This document shows, piece by piece, positions 25,166-33,353 of a stretch of 59,318 bases of DNA. This DNA is from Streptomyces griseicoloratus (GTDB lineage: Bacteria; Actinomycetota; Actinomycetes; Streptomycetales; Streptomycetaceae), in the NCBI RefSeq assembly GCF_014534645.1, contig NZ_JACVQF010000213.1, positions 1-59,318 of the forward strand, in the 5' to 3' direction. Every line of letters starts with the position of its first letter. Within the stretch, counting starts at the first letter, position 1. Below the pieces are notes generated by a model that searched no databases, was not told the DNA's origin, and saw only the letters and a list, made by a program, of their open reading frames with translations. A program made the translations under genes and the position numbers.

Positions 25166-26170
25166 CTATGCGGCCGTTCCCCGGCCGGACAACTCCCTTT
25201 CCGCCCCGCCGCTCGCCACCGGTTCCGCGGAGCCCTTCGAGGGCGCCGACGACTGGGCGATGAACGCGCCCACGAGGACCACCACGCCGCCGGCGATCTG
25301 CGGTGCCGAGAGGTGCTCGCCCAGCAGCACCCAGGCCAGGACGGTCGCGATCACCGCTTCGAGGCAGGCCACGACGCCCGCGACCTGCGGGGAGAGGCGG
25401 CGCACGGAGACGATGCCGGTGACGTAGGCGAGGACCGTGGCGACGAGCACGATCCAGGCCAGCAGCAGGCCGGCGGCGACGGGCGTGCCGTTCATGGGCA
25501 CGGTGTGGGCGAGCAGCGACCAGTCCATGCCCCAGGGGCGGGCGACGACGGTGAGCACGGCGGCGCCTACGAGCAGCCCGTAGGCGATCACCCCGAGCGG
25601 GTCGGGCGTCTCGTCGCCCGCGTCGCTGCCCTGGTCGGACAGGACGAAGTAGCCGACCTGGCAGCAGGCGGCGCCGAGCGCGAGCAGCAGTCCGAGGGCG
25701 TCGAAGCCCAGGCCCGCCCAGACCTCGACGACACAGGCGAGGCCGCCGATCGCGAGGACCACGCCGAACGCGGCGGCCCGGGTCACCGGCCGCCGCTGCA
25801 CGAACCGGACCCAGCCGAGCACGAGCGCGGGCGCCAGGTACTCGACGAGCAGGGCGACGCCGACCGGGATGCGGGAGAGCGCGGCGAAGTAGCAGGCCTG
25901 GACGCCGGCCACGGCGAGCAGCCCGAACCCGGCGAGCAGTCCGGGCCGGCGGCGCAGCAGCGCGCGGTGGCGGACGGCGAGCGGAAGCATCACCAGGGCG
26001 GCGCCCGCGACGCGCAGCCACACCACGTGGAGCGGGTCGAGACCCGCCTCGATCAGCGGCTTGGCCGCCACTCCGGATCCGCCGAAGGCGACCGCGGACA
26101 CGAGCGCGAGGCCGAGCCCGAGGCCCCTTCCACGGCTGCCGTGAGCACTGTCTGACGTATGCACCGGCAC
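25166..26170 (-). CDS. EamA family transporter
   Basis: 334 aa, second of two adjacent same-strand EamA exporters (182 bp apart, therefore probably separate transcripts). N-terminal GLALVSAVAFGGSGVAAKPLIEAG, paired repeat with GIVSVRRLSPQVAGVVACLEAVIATVLAWVLLGEHL near the C-terminus. The sequences of the two neighbours differ strongly, so this is not a recent duplication. GTG start; a second GTG six bases downstream is possible. Confidence 0.9.
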   Translation of the reverse strand: MPVHTSDSAHGSRGRGLGLGLALVSAVAFGGSGVAAKPLIEAGLDPLHVVWLRVAGAALVMLPLAVRHRALLRRRPGLLAGFGLLAVAGVQACYFAALSRIPVGVALLVEYLAPALVLGWVRFVQRRPVTRAAAFGVVLAIGGLACVVEVWAGLGFDALGLLLALGAACCQVGYFVLSDQGSDAGDETPDPLGVIAYGLLVGAAVLTVVARPWGMDWSLLAHTVPMNGTPVAAGLLLAWIVLVATVLAYVTGIVSVRRLSPQVAGVVACLEAVIATVLAWVLLGEHLSAPQIAGGVVVLVGAFIAQSSAPSKGSAEPVASGGAERELSGRGTAA

Positions 26171-26252
26171 ATGATGACAGGGGACGACATGACCGTCACC
26201 CCCGATGACACCTGTCTCAACGGCTGGACGTCCGGGTCGGCCCGGCGCGGGA

Positions 26253-26792
26253 TCAGGACGTCGGTCCGACGTGGCTGTCGCAGCGGTGGAGCACGGTGCA
26301 CGGGTCGACGGCGGCGCGGCCGAGCACCTCGACGGCGCGCGCCCCGGGGTCCACGACGAGGGCGGCGAGCAGGTCGACGCCGCAGGCCCGGGCGGCGCCC
26401 CGCCGGGCGGCGCGGGCGCAGGCGTACTCCATGGCGGCCGCGGCCAGCGGCGAGAACCCCGCGGCCTCGGTCACGACGGGTACGGCGCCGGAGTCCTCGA
26501 CGGTGCCCTGCCAGCGCAGGCCGTAGCCGATGCTGCGCTGCACGAGGTAGCCGAGGAGCCGGGCGATCTGCGGCCCGTCGCCGAGGACGGCGCGCACGTC
26601 GGGGTCGTACTCCAGGAGGGAGTGCAGCAGGTGGGCCGTGTCGATCTGCCGGTCCCCGTCCCGGACCGCCCGGCGACGCGCGCCGGAGACCACCGATGCC
26701 AGCTCTGCGCTGAACCGGGCATCGACGTCGGCGCCGTCCGCGCGCCGGCTGCCTTGCTCACCGGCCGACTGCCGGGGGATACGGGGTTGCAC
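26253..26792 (-). CDS. Stand-alone Clp N-domain protein
   Basis: 179 aa from the GTG at 26792; an ATG at 26828 would add 12 residues. It contains the Clp_N double-repeat motif seen in ClpA/ClpC: FSAELASVVSGARRRAVRDGDRQIDTAHLLHSLLEYD, then a second copy with FSPLAAAAMEYACARAARRGAARACGVDLLAALV. There is no AAA+ domain, so it cannot unfold by itself. It may be an adaptor or a substrate-recognition module for a ClpC-type unfoldase. Such lone proteins are common in Streptomyces. Confidence 0.8.
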   Translation of the reverse strand: MQPRIPRQSAGEQGSRRADGADVDARFSAELASVVSGARRRAVRDGDRQIDTAHLLHSLLEYDPDVRAVLGDGPQIARLLGYLVQRSIGYGLRWQGTVEDSGAVPVVTEAAGFSPLAAAAMEYACARAARRGAARACGVDLLAALVVDPGARAVEVLGRAAVDPCTVLHRCDSHVGPTS

Positions 26793-26989
26793 ACCCCCTA
26801 CCCCATCAGCCCCTTCGGCCCGGGTCATCCCCGAAGGGGACCATCTTCACGTCCCACGCAGAGCGGACTCGGGGCGCCGGAATCTCCTCCTTGCGGATGA
26901 GATCAGGCCGTTCCTCCCCCGGGCGCACGCCACCTCGCCCCGCGCTCCCCCGGGCAACCGAGGCGCATGATCACGGGTCGTACCAAGGC

Positions 26990-27178
26990 ATGAGGAGCAG
27001 GTGCTGGCTGGTGGCCCTGCCGGCGGTCGACGGCAGGCAGTACGTCTACCGGGTGTACGCCCCAAAGGACGCGCTGCCGGCCGATCTGTTCTGGGCGGCC
27101 TGGCACTGCCATGACGAGAGCGCCCTGCCGCGCGCGTGGGACCTGTTCGACGCGGCGGTGATCCGGCGTCTCGACTGA
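26990..27178 (+). CDS. Small hypothetical protein
   Basis: 62 aa from the ATG at 26990 (AAGG five bases upstream). Distinctive content: WLVALPAVDGRQYVYRVYAPKDALPADLFWAAWHCHDESALPRAWDLFDAAVIRRLD. The aromatic-rich composition is unlike a chance frame in such GC-rich DNA. I do not recognise a family. It ends before a strong hairpin shared with the convergent padR gene. Confidence 0.55.
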   Translation: MRSRCWLVALPAVDGRQYVYRVYAPKDALPADLFWAAWHCHDESALPRAWDLFDAAVIRRLD

Positions 27179-27204
27179 GCCGGGCGGCCGCGCGGGCACA
27201 CAGG

Positions 27205-27235
27205 AGGCGCCCCACGGAGGGTCCGCGGGGCGCCT
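27205..27235. terminator. Bidirectional terminator hairpin
   Basis: Stem of 9 bp (AGGCGCCCC/GGGGCGCCT), one A/C mismatch, then 4 bp (CGGA/TCCG) with a GGG loop, between two convergent genes. Confidence 0.8.
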
Positions 27236-27246
27236 GCCGACCGGGG

Positions 27247-27951
27247 TCAGTCCTCGTCGGCGAGGATCAGGTACAGCTTCTTGCGGGCGTCGTTGATGAC
27301 GGCCAGCGCCTTCTCTCGCTGCTCCTTGCTGCCGGTCTTCCAGACCTGGCCGAAGGCCTCCATCAGCCCGAAGCCGGCCTGCCGGACGTCGTTCAGCGCC
27401 TCCCAGTCGACGCCGCGCGAGGCCTCCTCCCAGGGGGCCTCGGGGCCCGCCTCGGCGGCCGCCCGGCCCTCTTCGGTGAGCGAGAAGAGCTTCTTGCCGC
27501 CCTCGCTCTCACTGGCGATCAGGCCCTCGTCCTCCAGCAGCTGGAGGGTGGGGTAGACCGAGCCGGGGCTGGGCTTCCACACTCCGCCGCTGCGCTCGGC
27601 GATCTCCTGGATCATCTCGTAGCCGTGCATCGGCCGGTCCCTGAGCAGGGCCAGGATCGACGCGCGGACGTCACCGCGCCGCGCCCTGCCCCTCGGACCG
27701 CCGCGCCCTCGTCCGCCCCAGGGCCCGGGGCCGAAGCCCGGCACGAAGGGACCGAAGGGTCCGCCCGGACCCCCAGGACCGAAGCCGCCGGGGCCCCCCG
27801 GTCCACCGGGGCCGCCCGGACCACCGGGACCAGCCGGCCCGAAGGGGCCGAACGCCGCGCGCCGCTCGTCGAAGCCGAAACCGAAGCCGCGACCGCGGCG
27901 TCCGCCCTGTCCACGTCCACCGTGTCCACGCTCGTATCCGTGGGTACGCAT
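27247..27951 (-). CDS. PadR family regulator with Gly/Pro-rich N-terminus
   Basis: 234 aa. Residues 1-95 are low complexity: Arg/Gly-rich, then about eight GPGGPGG-type collagen-like repeats, then another Gly/Arg patch. The PadR winged HTH follows (VRASILALLRDRPMHGYEMIQEIAERSGGVWKPSPGSVYPTLQLLEDEGL), and a C-terminal helical dimerisation region. I prefer the ATG at 27951 because GGAG lies eight bases upstream. A palindromic operator sits just upstream, consistent with autorepression. Ligand and targets are unknown. Confidence 0.9.
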   Translation of the reverse strand: MRTHGYERGHGGRGQGGRRGRGFGFGFDERRAAFGPFGPAGPGGPGGPGGPGGPGGFGPGGPGGPFGPFVPGFGPGPWGGRGRGGPRGRARRGDVRASILALLRDRPMHGYEMIQEIAERSGGVWKPSPGSVYPTLQLLEDEGLIASESEGGKKLFSLTEEGRAAAEAGPEAPWEEASRGVDWEALNDVRQAGFGLMEAFGQVWKTGSKEQREKALAVINDARKKLYLILADED

Positions 27952-27968
27952 CGCCATCACTCCATTCC

Positions 27969-27998
27969 ATCGTTGATCTGTCGCGATGCCTCAACGAT
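27969..27998. promoter_or_regulatory. Candidate PadR operator
   Basis: ATCGTTGA (27969-27976), 14-base spacer, TCAACGAT (27991-27998), a perfect inverted repeat. It overlaps a second palindrome CGATATATCG (27995-28004), typical of the AT-rich ATAT-containing sites of PadR proteins. It is within 20-55 bp upstream of padR. Confidence 0.6.
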
Positions 27999-28123
27999 AT
28001 ATCGGAACAGTTCGCCTGACAATCCCCTGCGCTGCGCGAGTACGGTGAAGCCGCCAACCCCGCCCGGCCGGGTCGAGCAGGGGCCGGGCCGCGGAAAACC
28101 GGTCCAGCGGTCGCGAATTGGCG

Positions 28124-28154
28124 TTGGCCCGCGGCTCGGCCGAGCACCTAGCGT
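28124..28154 (+). promoter_or_regulatory. Possible leaderless promoter for phzF-like gene
   Basis: TTGGCC (28124-28129) and TAGCGT (28149-28154), spacer 19 bp; the -10 ends 6 nt before the ATG at 28161. No Shine-Dalgarno sequence. Confidence 0.4.
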
Positions 28155-28160
28155 CGGGGC

Positions 28161-28970
28161 ATGCGCATCCGAATCGTCGACGCCTTCACCGACCGTCCCT
28201 TCTCCGGCAACCCCGCCGGCGTCCTGCTCCTCGACGCCTTCCCGGACGACAACCGGCTCCAGCAGGTGGCCCTGGAGGTCAACCACGCCGAGACCGCCTT
28301 CGCCCACCGCCTCCCCGAGGGCGGCGAGGCCGACTGGGCCCTGCGCTGGTTCACGCCGCTCACCGAGGTCGCGATGTGCGGCCACGCGACCCTGGCCACG
28401 GCCCACGTCCTGCACACCACCGGCGTCCACGAGGGGCCCGTCCGGTTCGCCACCCGCAGCGGCGTGCTCACCGCCACGCCGCGCGAGGACGGCTCGATCG
28501 CCATGGACTTCCCGACCGCCCCGCTGACCCCGGCCGAGGCTCCCCCGGGACTGGCCGAGGCCCTCGGCGCCGAGCCGTGCACGGTCCTCGACACCGGCCC
28601 GCTCATCGGTGACCTGCTGGTCGAGCTGGCCGACGAGAAGACCGTCCACGCACTGAGGCCGGACCACAAGGCACTGGCCGCCAGTTCCGAGCGAGGCGTC
28701 ATCGCCACCGCCCGCGCCGAGAACCCCGCCCTCGGCTACGACTTCGTCTCCCGCTGCTTCTTCCCGAACGTCGGCATCGACGAGGACCCGGTCACCGGCA
28801 GCGCCCACACGGCCCTCGCCCCCTTCTGGTCCGGGCGTCTGGGCCGCCCCGACCTCACCGGGCTCCAGGCATCGCCCCGCACCGGCCGCGTCCGCACGGA
28901 ACTGCGCGGCGACCGCACCCTGCTCAGCGGGCGCGCGGTGACGGTGATCGAGGGCGAGCTGCTCGCCTAG
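28161..28970 (+). CDS. PhzF family isomerase-like protein
   Basis: 269 aa. N-terminal motif VDAFTDRPFSGNPAGVLLL, catalytic Glu in VNHAETAF, then MCGHATLATAHVL and a second-half GIDEDPVTGSAHTALAPFW. Diaminopimelate-epimerase-like fold. PhzF isomerises a phenazine precursor, but most homologues lie outside phenazine clusters, as here, with an unknown small-molecule substrate. Probably leaderless. Confidence 0.92.
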   Translation: MRIRIVDAFTDRPFSGNPAGVLLLDAFPDDNRLQQVALEVNHAETAFAHRLPEGGEADWALRWFTPLTEVAMCGHATLATAHVLHTTGVHEGPVRFATRSGVLTATPREDGSIAMDFPTAPLTPAEAPPGLAEALGAEPCTVLDTGPLIGDLLVELADEKTVHALRPDHKALAASSERGVIATARAENPALGYDFVSRCFFPNVGIDEDPVTGSAHTALAPFWSGRLGRPDLTGLQASPRTGRVRTELRGDRTLLSGRAVTVIEGELLA

Positions 28971-28981
28971 CGGCACACGGA

Positions 28982-29008
28982 GGGGCGTACGAATCGCCCG
29001 TACGCCCC
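28982..29008. terminator. Bidirectional terminator hairpin
   Basis: Perfect 10-bp stem GGGGCGTACG / CGTACGCCCC with a 7-nt loop, between convergent phzF-like and CPBP genes. Confidence 0.8.
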
Positions 29009-29019
29009 CGCCGGAGCCT

Positions 29020-29817
29020 TCACGCCGTGGGCAGCCAGTCCACCTTCCCGGCCAGGAGCGCGTAGCCGACGAAGGCCCCGATGTCGAGCAGCGAGTGCGC
29101 CACCACCAGCGGACCCACCCGGCCCCAGCGGCGGTACAGGTACACGAACACCACGCCCATCACCATGTTGCCGATGAAGCCGCCGATGCCCTGGTAGAGG
29201 TGGTACGACCCGCGCAGCACCGAGCTGGCCGCCAGGGACGCGCCGGGCGTCCAGCCGAGCTGGTCGAGCCGGCGCAGCAGGTAGCCGACGACGATGACCT
29301 CTTCCAGCACGGAGTTCTGCACGGCCGACAGGACGAGGACGGGGTACTTCCACCAGACGTCGGGCAGCGCCTCGGGGACGACGGTGAGGTTGAAGCCGAG
29401 TCCCCGGGCGGCCAGGTAGAAGGCGATGCCCGTGCTGCCGATGACGGCCGCGATCGCCGCCCCCCGGCCCAGGTCCGGCCAGGGGCGGGTGCGGTCGAAG
29501 CCGAGGGTGCGCAGGCTCTGCCCCTCGCGCAGCAGGAGGTGGGCCACCAGGGCCACCGGGACGAGCGCCGTGGCGATCCCGAAGAGCTGCCAGGCCAGGT
29601 CCAGCCAGGGACGGCCGGGCGCCGCGGAGGCGTTGAGGGTGGCCGCCTGGTCCTTGAGGCCGCCCGGCCTGGTGACCGAGCCGATGAAGCTGATCAGCGC
29701 GGACACACCGCTCGCGCCGAGCGAGAGGGCCAGGACGAGCAACGTCTCGTCACGGACGATCCGTCGCGAGAGCCGCTCCTGAGGAATTGAATCGGTCACC
29801 GGGCCCGCCTCCGCCAT
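29020..29817 (-). CDS. CPBP family intramembrane glutamic endopeptidase
   Basis: 265 aa, about seven membrane helices. The catalytic motif is VLEEVIVVGYLLRRL (Glu-Glu and Arg), then the His in SYHLYQGIGGFIGN and the second motif VAHSLLDIGAF. CAAX-type proteases cut membrane peptides or confer bacteriocin immunity; the substrate here is unknown. ATG at 29817 has GGAGG nine bases upstream; a GTG at 29799 also has a good site and would remove six residues. Confidence 0.9.
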   Translation of the reverse strand: MAEAGPVTDSIPQERLSRRIVRDETLLVLALSLGASGVSALISFIGSVTRPGGLKDQAATLNASAAPGRPWLDLAWQLFGIATALVPVALVAHLLLREGQSLRTLGFDRTRPWPDLGRGAAIAAVIGSTGIAFYLAARGLGFNLTVVPEALPDVWWKYPVLVLSAVQNSVLEEVIVVGYLLRRLDQLGWTPGASLAASSVLRGSYHLYQGIGGFIGNMVMGVVFVYLYRRWGRVGPLVVAHSLLDIGAFVGYALLAGKVDWLPTA

Positions 29818-29904
29818 GCACACCTGCCTCCAGCTGGGACGTCACAGCTTGCCGGATCAGTGTGAGGCGGCGGGCGGCGGGGGCGGGCCCGCCGGTTCCG
29901 GCGG

Positions 29905-31422
29905 TCAGCTCAGGGACACCGGCTCCGGCAGACCGACCGGCCACCTGTGCACGGGGTCGCCCTTGTGCATGAGTTCGCAGTAGCGGCGGGTGGTGGCGGC
30001 CAGCGCGGCCTCCCGGGACAGGCCCGCCTCCAGCGCCCGGTGGAACGTGGCCGCCTGCCAGGACGCGCCGTTGACCCGGCGCCGGCAGCGCTCCTCGATC
30101 ACACCGAGGTACAGGTCCCGGTCGGCGGGCTCCACGCCCCACGCGTCCAGCCCGGCCTCGGCGAGCGGCAGCAGTTCGTCGCGTACGAGCACGGCGGCGT
30201 CGACCTGCGTGGTGCCGCCGAGCCGGCCGCGCCGGGGCCAGGTGAAGACGGCGTCGATGCCGTGTCGGCACGCGGCCTCGAAGTTGGCGGCGGCGGCCTC
30301 GAACGGCAGCCGGGTCCACACCGGCCGGGGTTCGTCGGCGAGGGCGCGGACGATGCCGTAGTAGAAGGCGGCGTTGGCGATGACGTCGGTGACGGTGGGG
30401 CCGGCCGGCAGCACGCGGTTCTCCACGCGCAGGTGCGGGACACCGTCCGCGATGTCGTAGACCGGACGGTTCCAGCGGTAGACCGTTCCGTTGTGCAGGA
30501 CGAGTTCGCCGAGCCTGGGCACGCCGCCCGCGTCCAGCACCTCCAGCGGGTCCTCGTCGTCGCAGATCGGCAGGAGGGCGGGGAAGTAGCGCAGGTTCTC
30601 CTCGAACAGGTCGTACGCCGAGGTCACCCACCGCTCGCCGAACCAGGTGCGGGGGCGGACCCCCTGGGCCTGGAGTTCCGGCGGGCGGGTGTCGGTGGAC
30701 TGCTGGAAGAGCGGCGGCCGCGACTCCCGCCACAGCTCGTGGCCGAACAGGAACGGCGCGTTGGCGCCGACGGCGATCTGCGCGGCGGCGACCGCCTCGG
30801 CCGCGTTCCACACGTCGGCGAAGCGCTCCGGGGTGACCTGGAGGTGCAGCTGCACGGATGTGCAGGCCGCCTCCGGAGCGATGGACTTCGATGTGCAGGT
30901 GAGATGCTCGACGCCGTCGATGTCGAGCGTGAAATCCTCGCCGCGGGCGGCCACGATCTGCTCGTTGAGCAGGGCGTAGCGGTCGACGTCGGAGAGGTTG
31001 GAGGAGACCAGGTCGTCACGGTCCAGGGTCGGCAGAATGCCGATCATGGCGATTCCCGCGTCCACCTCGCCGGCTTTTCGGTCCGCATATGCCAGTGACG
31101 TTCGGATCTCCTCGGCGAGCCGGTCGAATACCCGCCCGGACAAGCGGTGTGGAGCTATGTTGACTTCCAGGTTGAACATGGCGAGTTCTGTTTGGAAGTC
31201 GCGACTCGCGATGCGCTCCAGGACTTGCGCATTCAACATTTTCGGCATCCCGTCCACACCGACGAGATTCAATTCGATCTCCAGCCCCATCAGGTTCTTG
31301 GGACGGTCGAACCGCCGCTCCGCCAGGAGTCGCTCCAGCCCCGTCAGACACCGGCGGAGCTTGTCACGGTAGCGCTGGCGATCGGACAGGTCGAACTGAC
31401 CTGCCACGACCTTCTCCCCCAT
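29905..31422 (-). CDS. Glutamate-cysteine ligase family 2 (GCS2)-like protein
   Basis: 505 aa, longer than most GCS2 members (about 370-430). Key elements: LMGLEIELNLVG (Glu-rich Mg/ATP site), FNLEVNIAPHRLSG, TSVQLHLQV and VHLRVENRVLPAGPTVTDVIANAAFYYG, which fit carboxylate-amine ligases of the GCS2/YbdK/EgtA group. It joins glutamate to an amine or thiol, most likely a small metabolite. The 5' third has noticeably lower GC (31000-31420) than surrounding genes. RBS AAGGGA. No egt cluster is adjacent, so ergothioneine synthesis is not supported. Confidence 0.88.
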   Translation of the reverse strand: MGEKVVAGQFDLSDRQRYRDKLRRCLTGLERLLAERRFDRPKNLMGLEIELNLVGVDGMPKMLNAQVLERIASRDFQTELAMFNLEVNIAPHRLSGRVFDRLAEEIRTSLAYADRKAGEVDAGIAMIGILPTLDRDDLVSSNLSDVDRYALLNEQIVAARGEDFTLDIDGVEHLTCTSKSIAPEAACTSVQLHLQVTPERFADVWNAAEAVAAAQIAVGANAPFLFGHELWRESRPPLFQQSTDTRPPELQAQGVRPRTWFGERWVTSAYDLFEENLRYFPALLPICDDEDPLEVLDAGGVPRLGELVLHNGTVYRWNRPVYDIADGVPHLRVENRVLPAGPTVTDVIANAAFYYGIVRALADEPRPVWTRLPFEAAAANFEAACRHGIDAVFTWPRRGRLGGTTQVDAAVLVRDELLPLAEAGLDAWGVEPADRDLYLGVIEERCRRRVNGASWQAATFHRALEAGLSREAALAATTRRYCELMHKGDPVHRWPVGLPEPVSLS

Positions 31423-31980
31423 GGAAGCGTCCCTTCTCGGATCAGCGGGCCGAAGATCCGGCCGCCGGTGTGCGGGTCAGGTGGGATGATGCCCAGCCGA
31501 AGCGATCGATAACGTCCACGCGCGGGCCCGCCGGCCGTTACGCTGAGCCGGTGCGACCGGTGGCACATTCACCGGGCATGGCGCATCGCACAGTTCCGCC
31601 GGCCGGGAACTCGTGAAAAACGCCGACGACAATTGGCCGACCGCTCGGTGACCATTTCCCGAGGTCATCGCCGTGCCTCCGCTGCGGAATCCGGATGATT
31701 CTCTCATATCGACGACTGAATGCGCCCTTGTTCCGCTTGCCGGAGGCGGCTAGGGGAAACACAGTCTGAACACATGTCGTATAAACTCCGCGAACAAGGG
31801 CAGTAGACCGGCGCCCGGTCGAAGGTTCCTGCTGTCGGGATGGCGGCAGGCCTCACCCCCCACTTCCAGGTTCCCGGGCCCCGGCCCCTGCCTCTGTCGA
31901 CCCCGTGAGCTGACAGCGTCGTCCGCCCCACCCTGCACCGCCCTCGCGCCACCGTGCCTTCGAATGAGAGGCGACCCACC
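31423..31980. other. 558-bp lower-GC intergenic region
   Basis: Divergent region upstream of the GCS2-like gene and the hypothetical gene. It contains an inverted repeat AGTTCC-N8-GGAACT (31592-31611) and runs of A (31616-31620); no convincing ORF. The lower GC suggests promoter-rich or acquired DNA. Confidence 0.5.
31592..31611. promoter_or_regulatory. Inverted repeat in gene-free region
   Basis: AGTTCC and GGAACT around the central GCCGGCCG. Could be an operator or a terminator-like hairpin. Confidence 0.35.
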
Positions 31981-32571
31981 ATGCCGCTGCATGTCCCCCC
32001 GGCTCCCGCGCCCGCACTTCGCTCCGTCCTCGCCGCGCTCTCCTCCCCCACCGCGGTCCGCGAGGCCCGAACTCCCTCCCTGCTCCGCGCCCAGGGGCCG
32101 ACCACGCCCGAGCTGCCGCTGCCCGTGCACGTCCTGGACCGGATCACCACCGAGGGCGTGACGGCGACGCGGCTGGCCGGCTGGCGGTTCCTGATCCGCT
32201 GCGGCGACCACGCGGTGGCCGCGGCCGAGACCATGCTGACCCCCGACGGCTGGGCGTTCTCGCACTTCTTCGAGGGGCCCTACGTCGCCTCGACCGAGCG
32301 CGCGCTGCGGCAGGCCGAGACGGTGCCCCAGCCCTACCAGCCGCGCCTGCTGTCCCTCCCCGGCCTGTACATGCTCACCCTGTGGCTGCACGGCGACTGC
32401 GCCGCGGACGCCGCCATGGGCCACCCCGCCGCCACCGATCTGCTGGTGCCCCTGGCGCCCGCCCCGCCCGGCATCGCGGCCCACCGCCCGCACCGGGTGG
32501 CCGAACTGCTCCCGGTGCTGACGCACCGCGTCGCGCCGGCACCGACGCGGCTGCTGCGGTCTCCCGCCTGA
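31981..32571 (+). CDS. Conserved hypothetical protein
   Basis: 196 aa. No signal peptide or membrane segment. Central WRFLIRCGDHAVAAAETMLTPDGWAFSHFFEGPYV and RLLSLPGLYMLTLWLHGD suggest an alpha/beta fold. I have the impression of Streptomyces-only proteins but cannot name a family. The ATG at 31981 has GAGGCG nearby; the ATG at 31954 would add nine residues. It is followed by a strong terminator. Confidence 0.7.
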   Translation: MPLHVPPAPAPALRSVLAALSSPTAVREARTPSLLRAQGPTTPELPLPVHVLDRITTEGVTATRLAGWRFLIRCGDHAVAAAETMLTPDGWAFSHFFEGPYVASTERALRQAETVPQPYQPRLLSLPGLYMLTLWLHGDCAADAAMGHPAATDLLVPLAPAPPGIAAHRPHRVAELLPVLTHRVAPAPTRLLRSPA

Positions 32572-32587
32572 CCCGCCGCAACCCCTC

Positions 32588-32620
32588 GAACACCGTCGCA
32601 ACGCCCCGAACACCGTCGCG
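32588..32620. repeat. Short direct repeat before terminator
   Basis: CGAACACCGTCGC occurs twice, starting at 32588 and 32608 (20 bp apart), in the 3' flank of the hypothetical gene. Confidence 0.5.
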
Positions 32621-32651
32621 CTCGTAGGAGCAGTCAGCTGCTCCTACGAGC
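32620..32651 (+). terminator. Strong intrinsic terminator hairpin
   Basis: Perfect 14-bp stem GCTCGTAGGAGCAG / CTGCTCCTACGAGC with loop TCAG, 49 bp after the hypothetical gene. Confidence 0.85.
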
Positions 32652-32924
32652 CCTCCAGGGCTGCCGCCCCGACTGGACTAGCCCCATCCGGCCATGACGA
32701 ACCATCCGAAGTGACAGTGCAGTTGAGATGAACCGTCCGCGCGGGTGACGCGTCATCAACCTGTGAGAAGCGGTGCTGCGAAATACCTGCGGATCGGCGC
32801 CCGCAGGGCAACACTGGGTTCGGACCGACACACACAACGGGGGGCGGCCATGAACGACGCTTCACGCCGCGGGACAGCCACGACAGCGAACTCACCCATC
32901 ACGACAGAGCGAAAGATCCCTCCC

Positions 32925-33128
32925 ATGTGCCAGCACCAGCCACCGTGCCCGTCAGCCGACTCCGCCGACCGGGAATCCGCCCGTCTCGTGGCGCACCACC
33001 CGGAGCAGGGTTGGAGCCTGCTGTGCAACGGCGTCGTGCTCTTCGAGGACACCGGTGAGCTCCTGCCGGACGGCCAGGTCATCGCCCCGCACCGCCCGCT
33101 GGGTACGGGCCTGATGACAGCCGCCTGA
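32925..33128 (+). CDS. DUF5999 family small protein
   Basis: 67 aa: MCQHQPPCPSADSADRESAR, then a short core LLCNGVVLFEDTGELLPDGQVIAPHRP. The CQHxPPCP opening and LLCNG core match small Streptomyces proteins of family DUF5999. The three cysteines suggest metal binding or redox sensitivity. The upstream ATG at 32850, with GGGGGG, could start a longer form. Function unknown. The 270 bp before it hold only the terminator and a presumable promoter. Confidence 0.8.
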   Translation: MCQHQPPCPSADSADRESARLVAHHPEQGWSLLCNGVVLFEDTGELLPDGQVIAPHRPLGTGLMTAA

Positions 33129-33172
33129 GCACCGGCCGGGCGGCCCGCCCACCGGCCGCCCGGCTCACCGAA

Positions 33173-33208
33173 GGGGCCGGCCCGCAGTGACCGCTGCGGA
33201 CCGGCCCC
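33173..33208 (+). terminator. Terminator hairpin after the DUF5999 gene
   Basis: Arms GGGGCCGG-C-CCGCAG (33173-33187) and CTGCGG-A-CCGGCCCC (33194-33208), one internal mismatch, 6-nt loop. Confidence 0.8.
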
Positions 33209-33353
33209 GACGTGTGTCCCAGTGCCATCCCCCCGTAGCCCTCTGCGCCGCCGCGGTCATGGCGCGCCCGGGCCGCCGGCCGCGGCTTCCCACCGGCGCC
33301 GGCTTTCCGGAAGACTCCTGGAAGTTTTCGCGTCCGTCGGCGGAGGTGGGGAA

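Noticed and set aside
26205-26900. 231-codon plus-strand frame opposite the Clp_N gene
   Set aside because: Antisense shadow with no domain and no ribosome binding site.
27760-27840. Repetitive GGNCC-type DNA suggestive of a CRISPR or tandem array
   Set aside because: It encodes the GPGG repeats of the PadR N-terminus in frame; no spacers.
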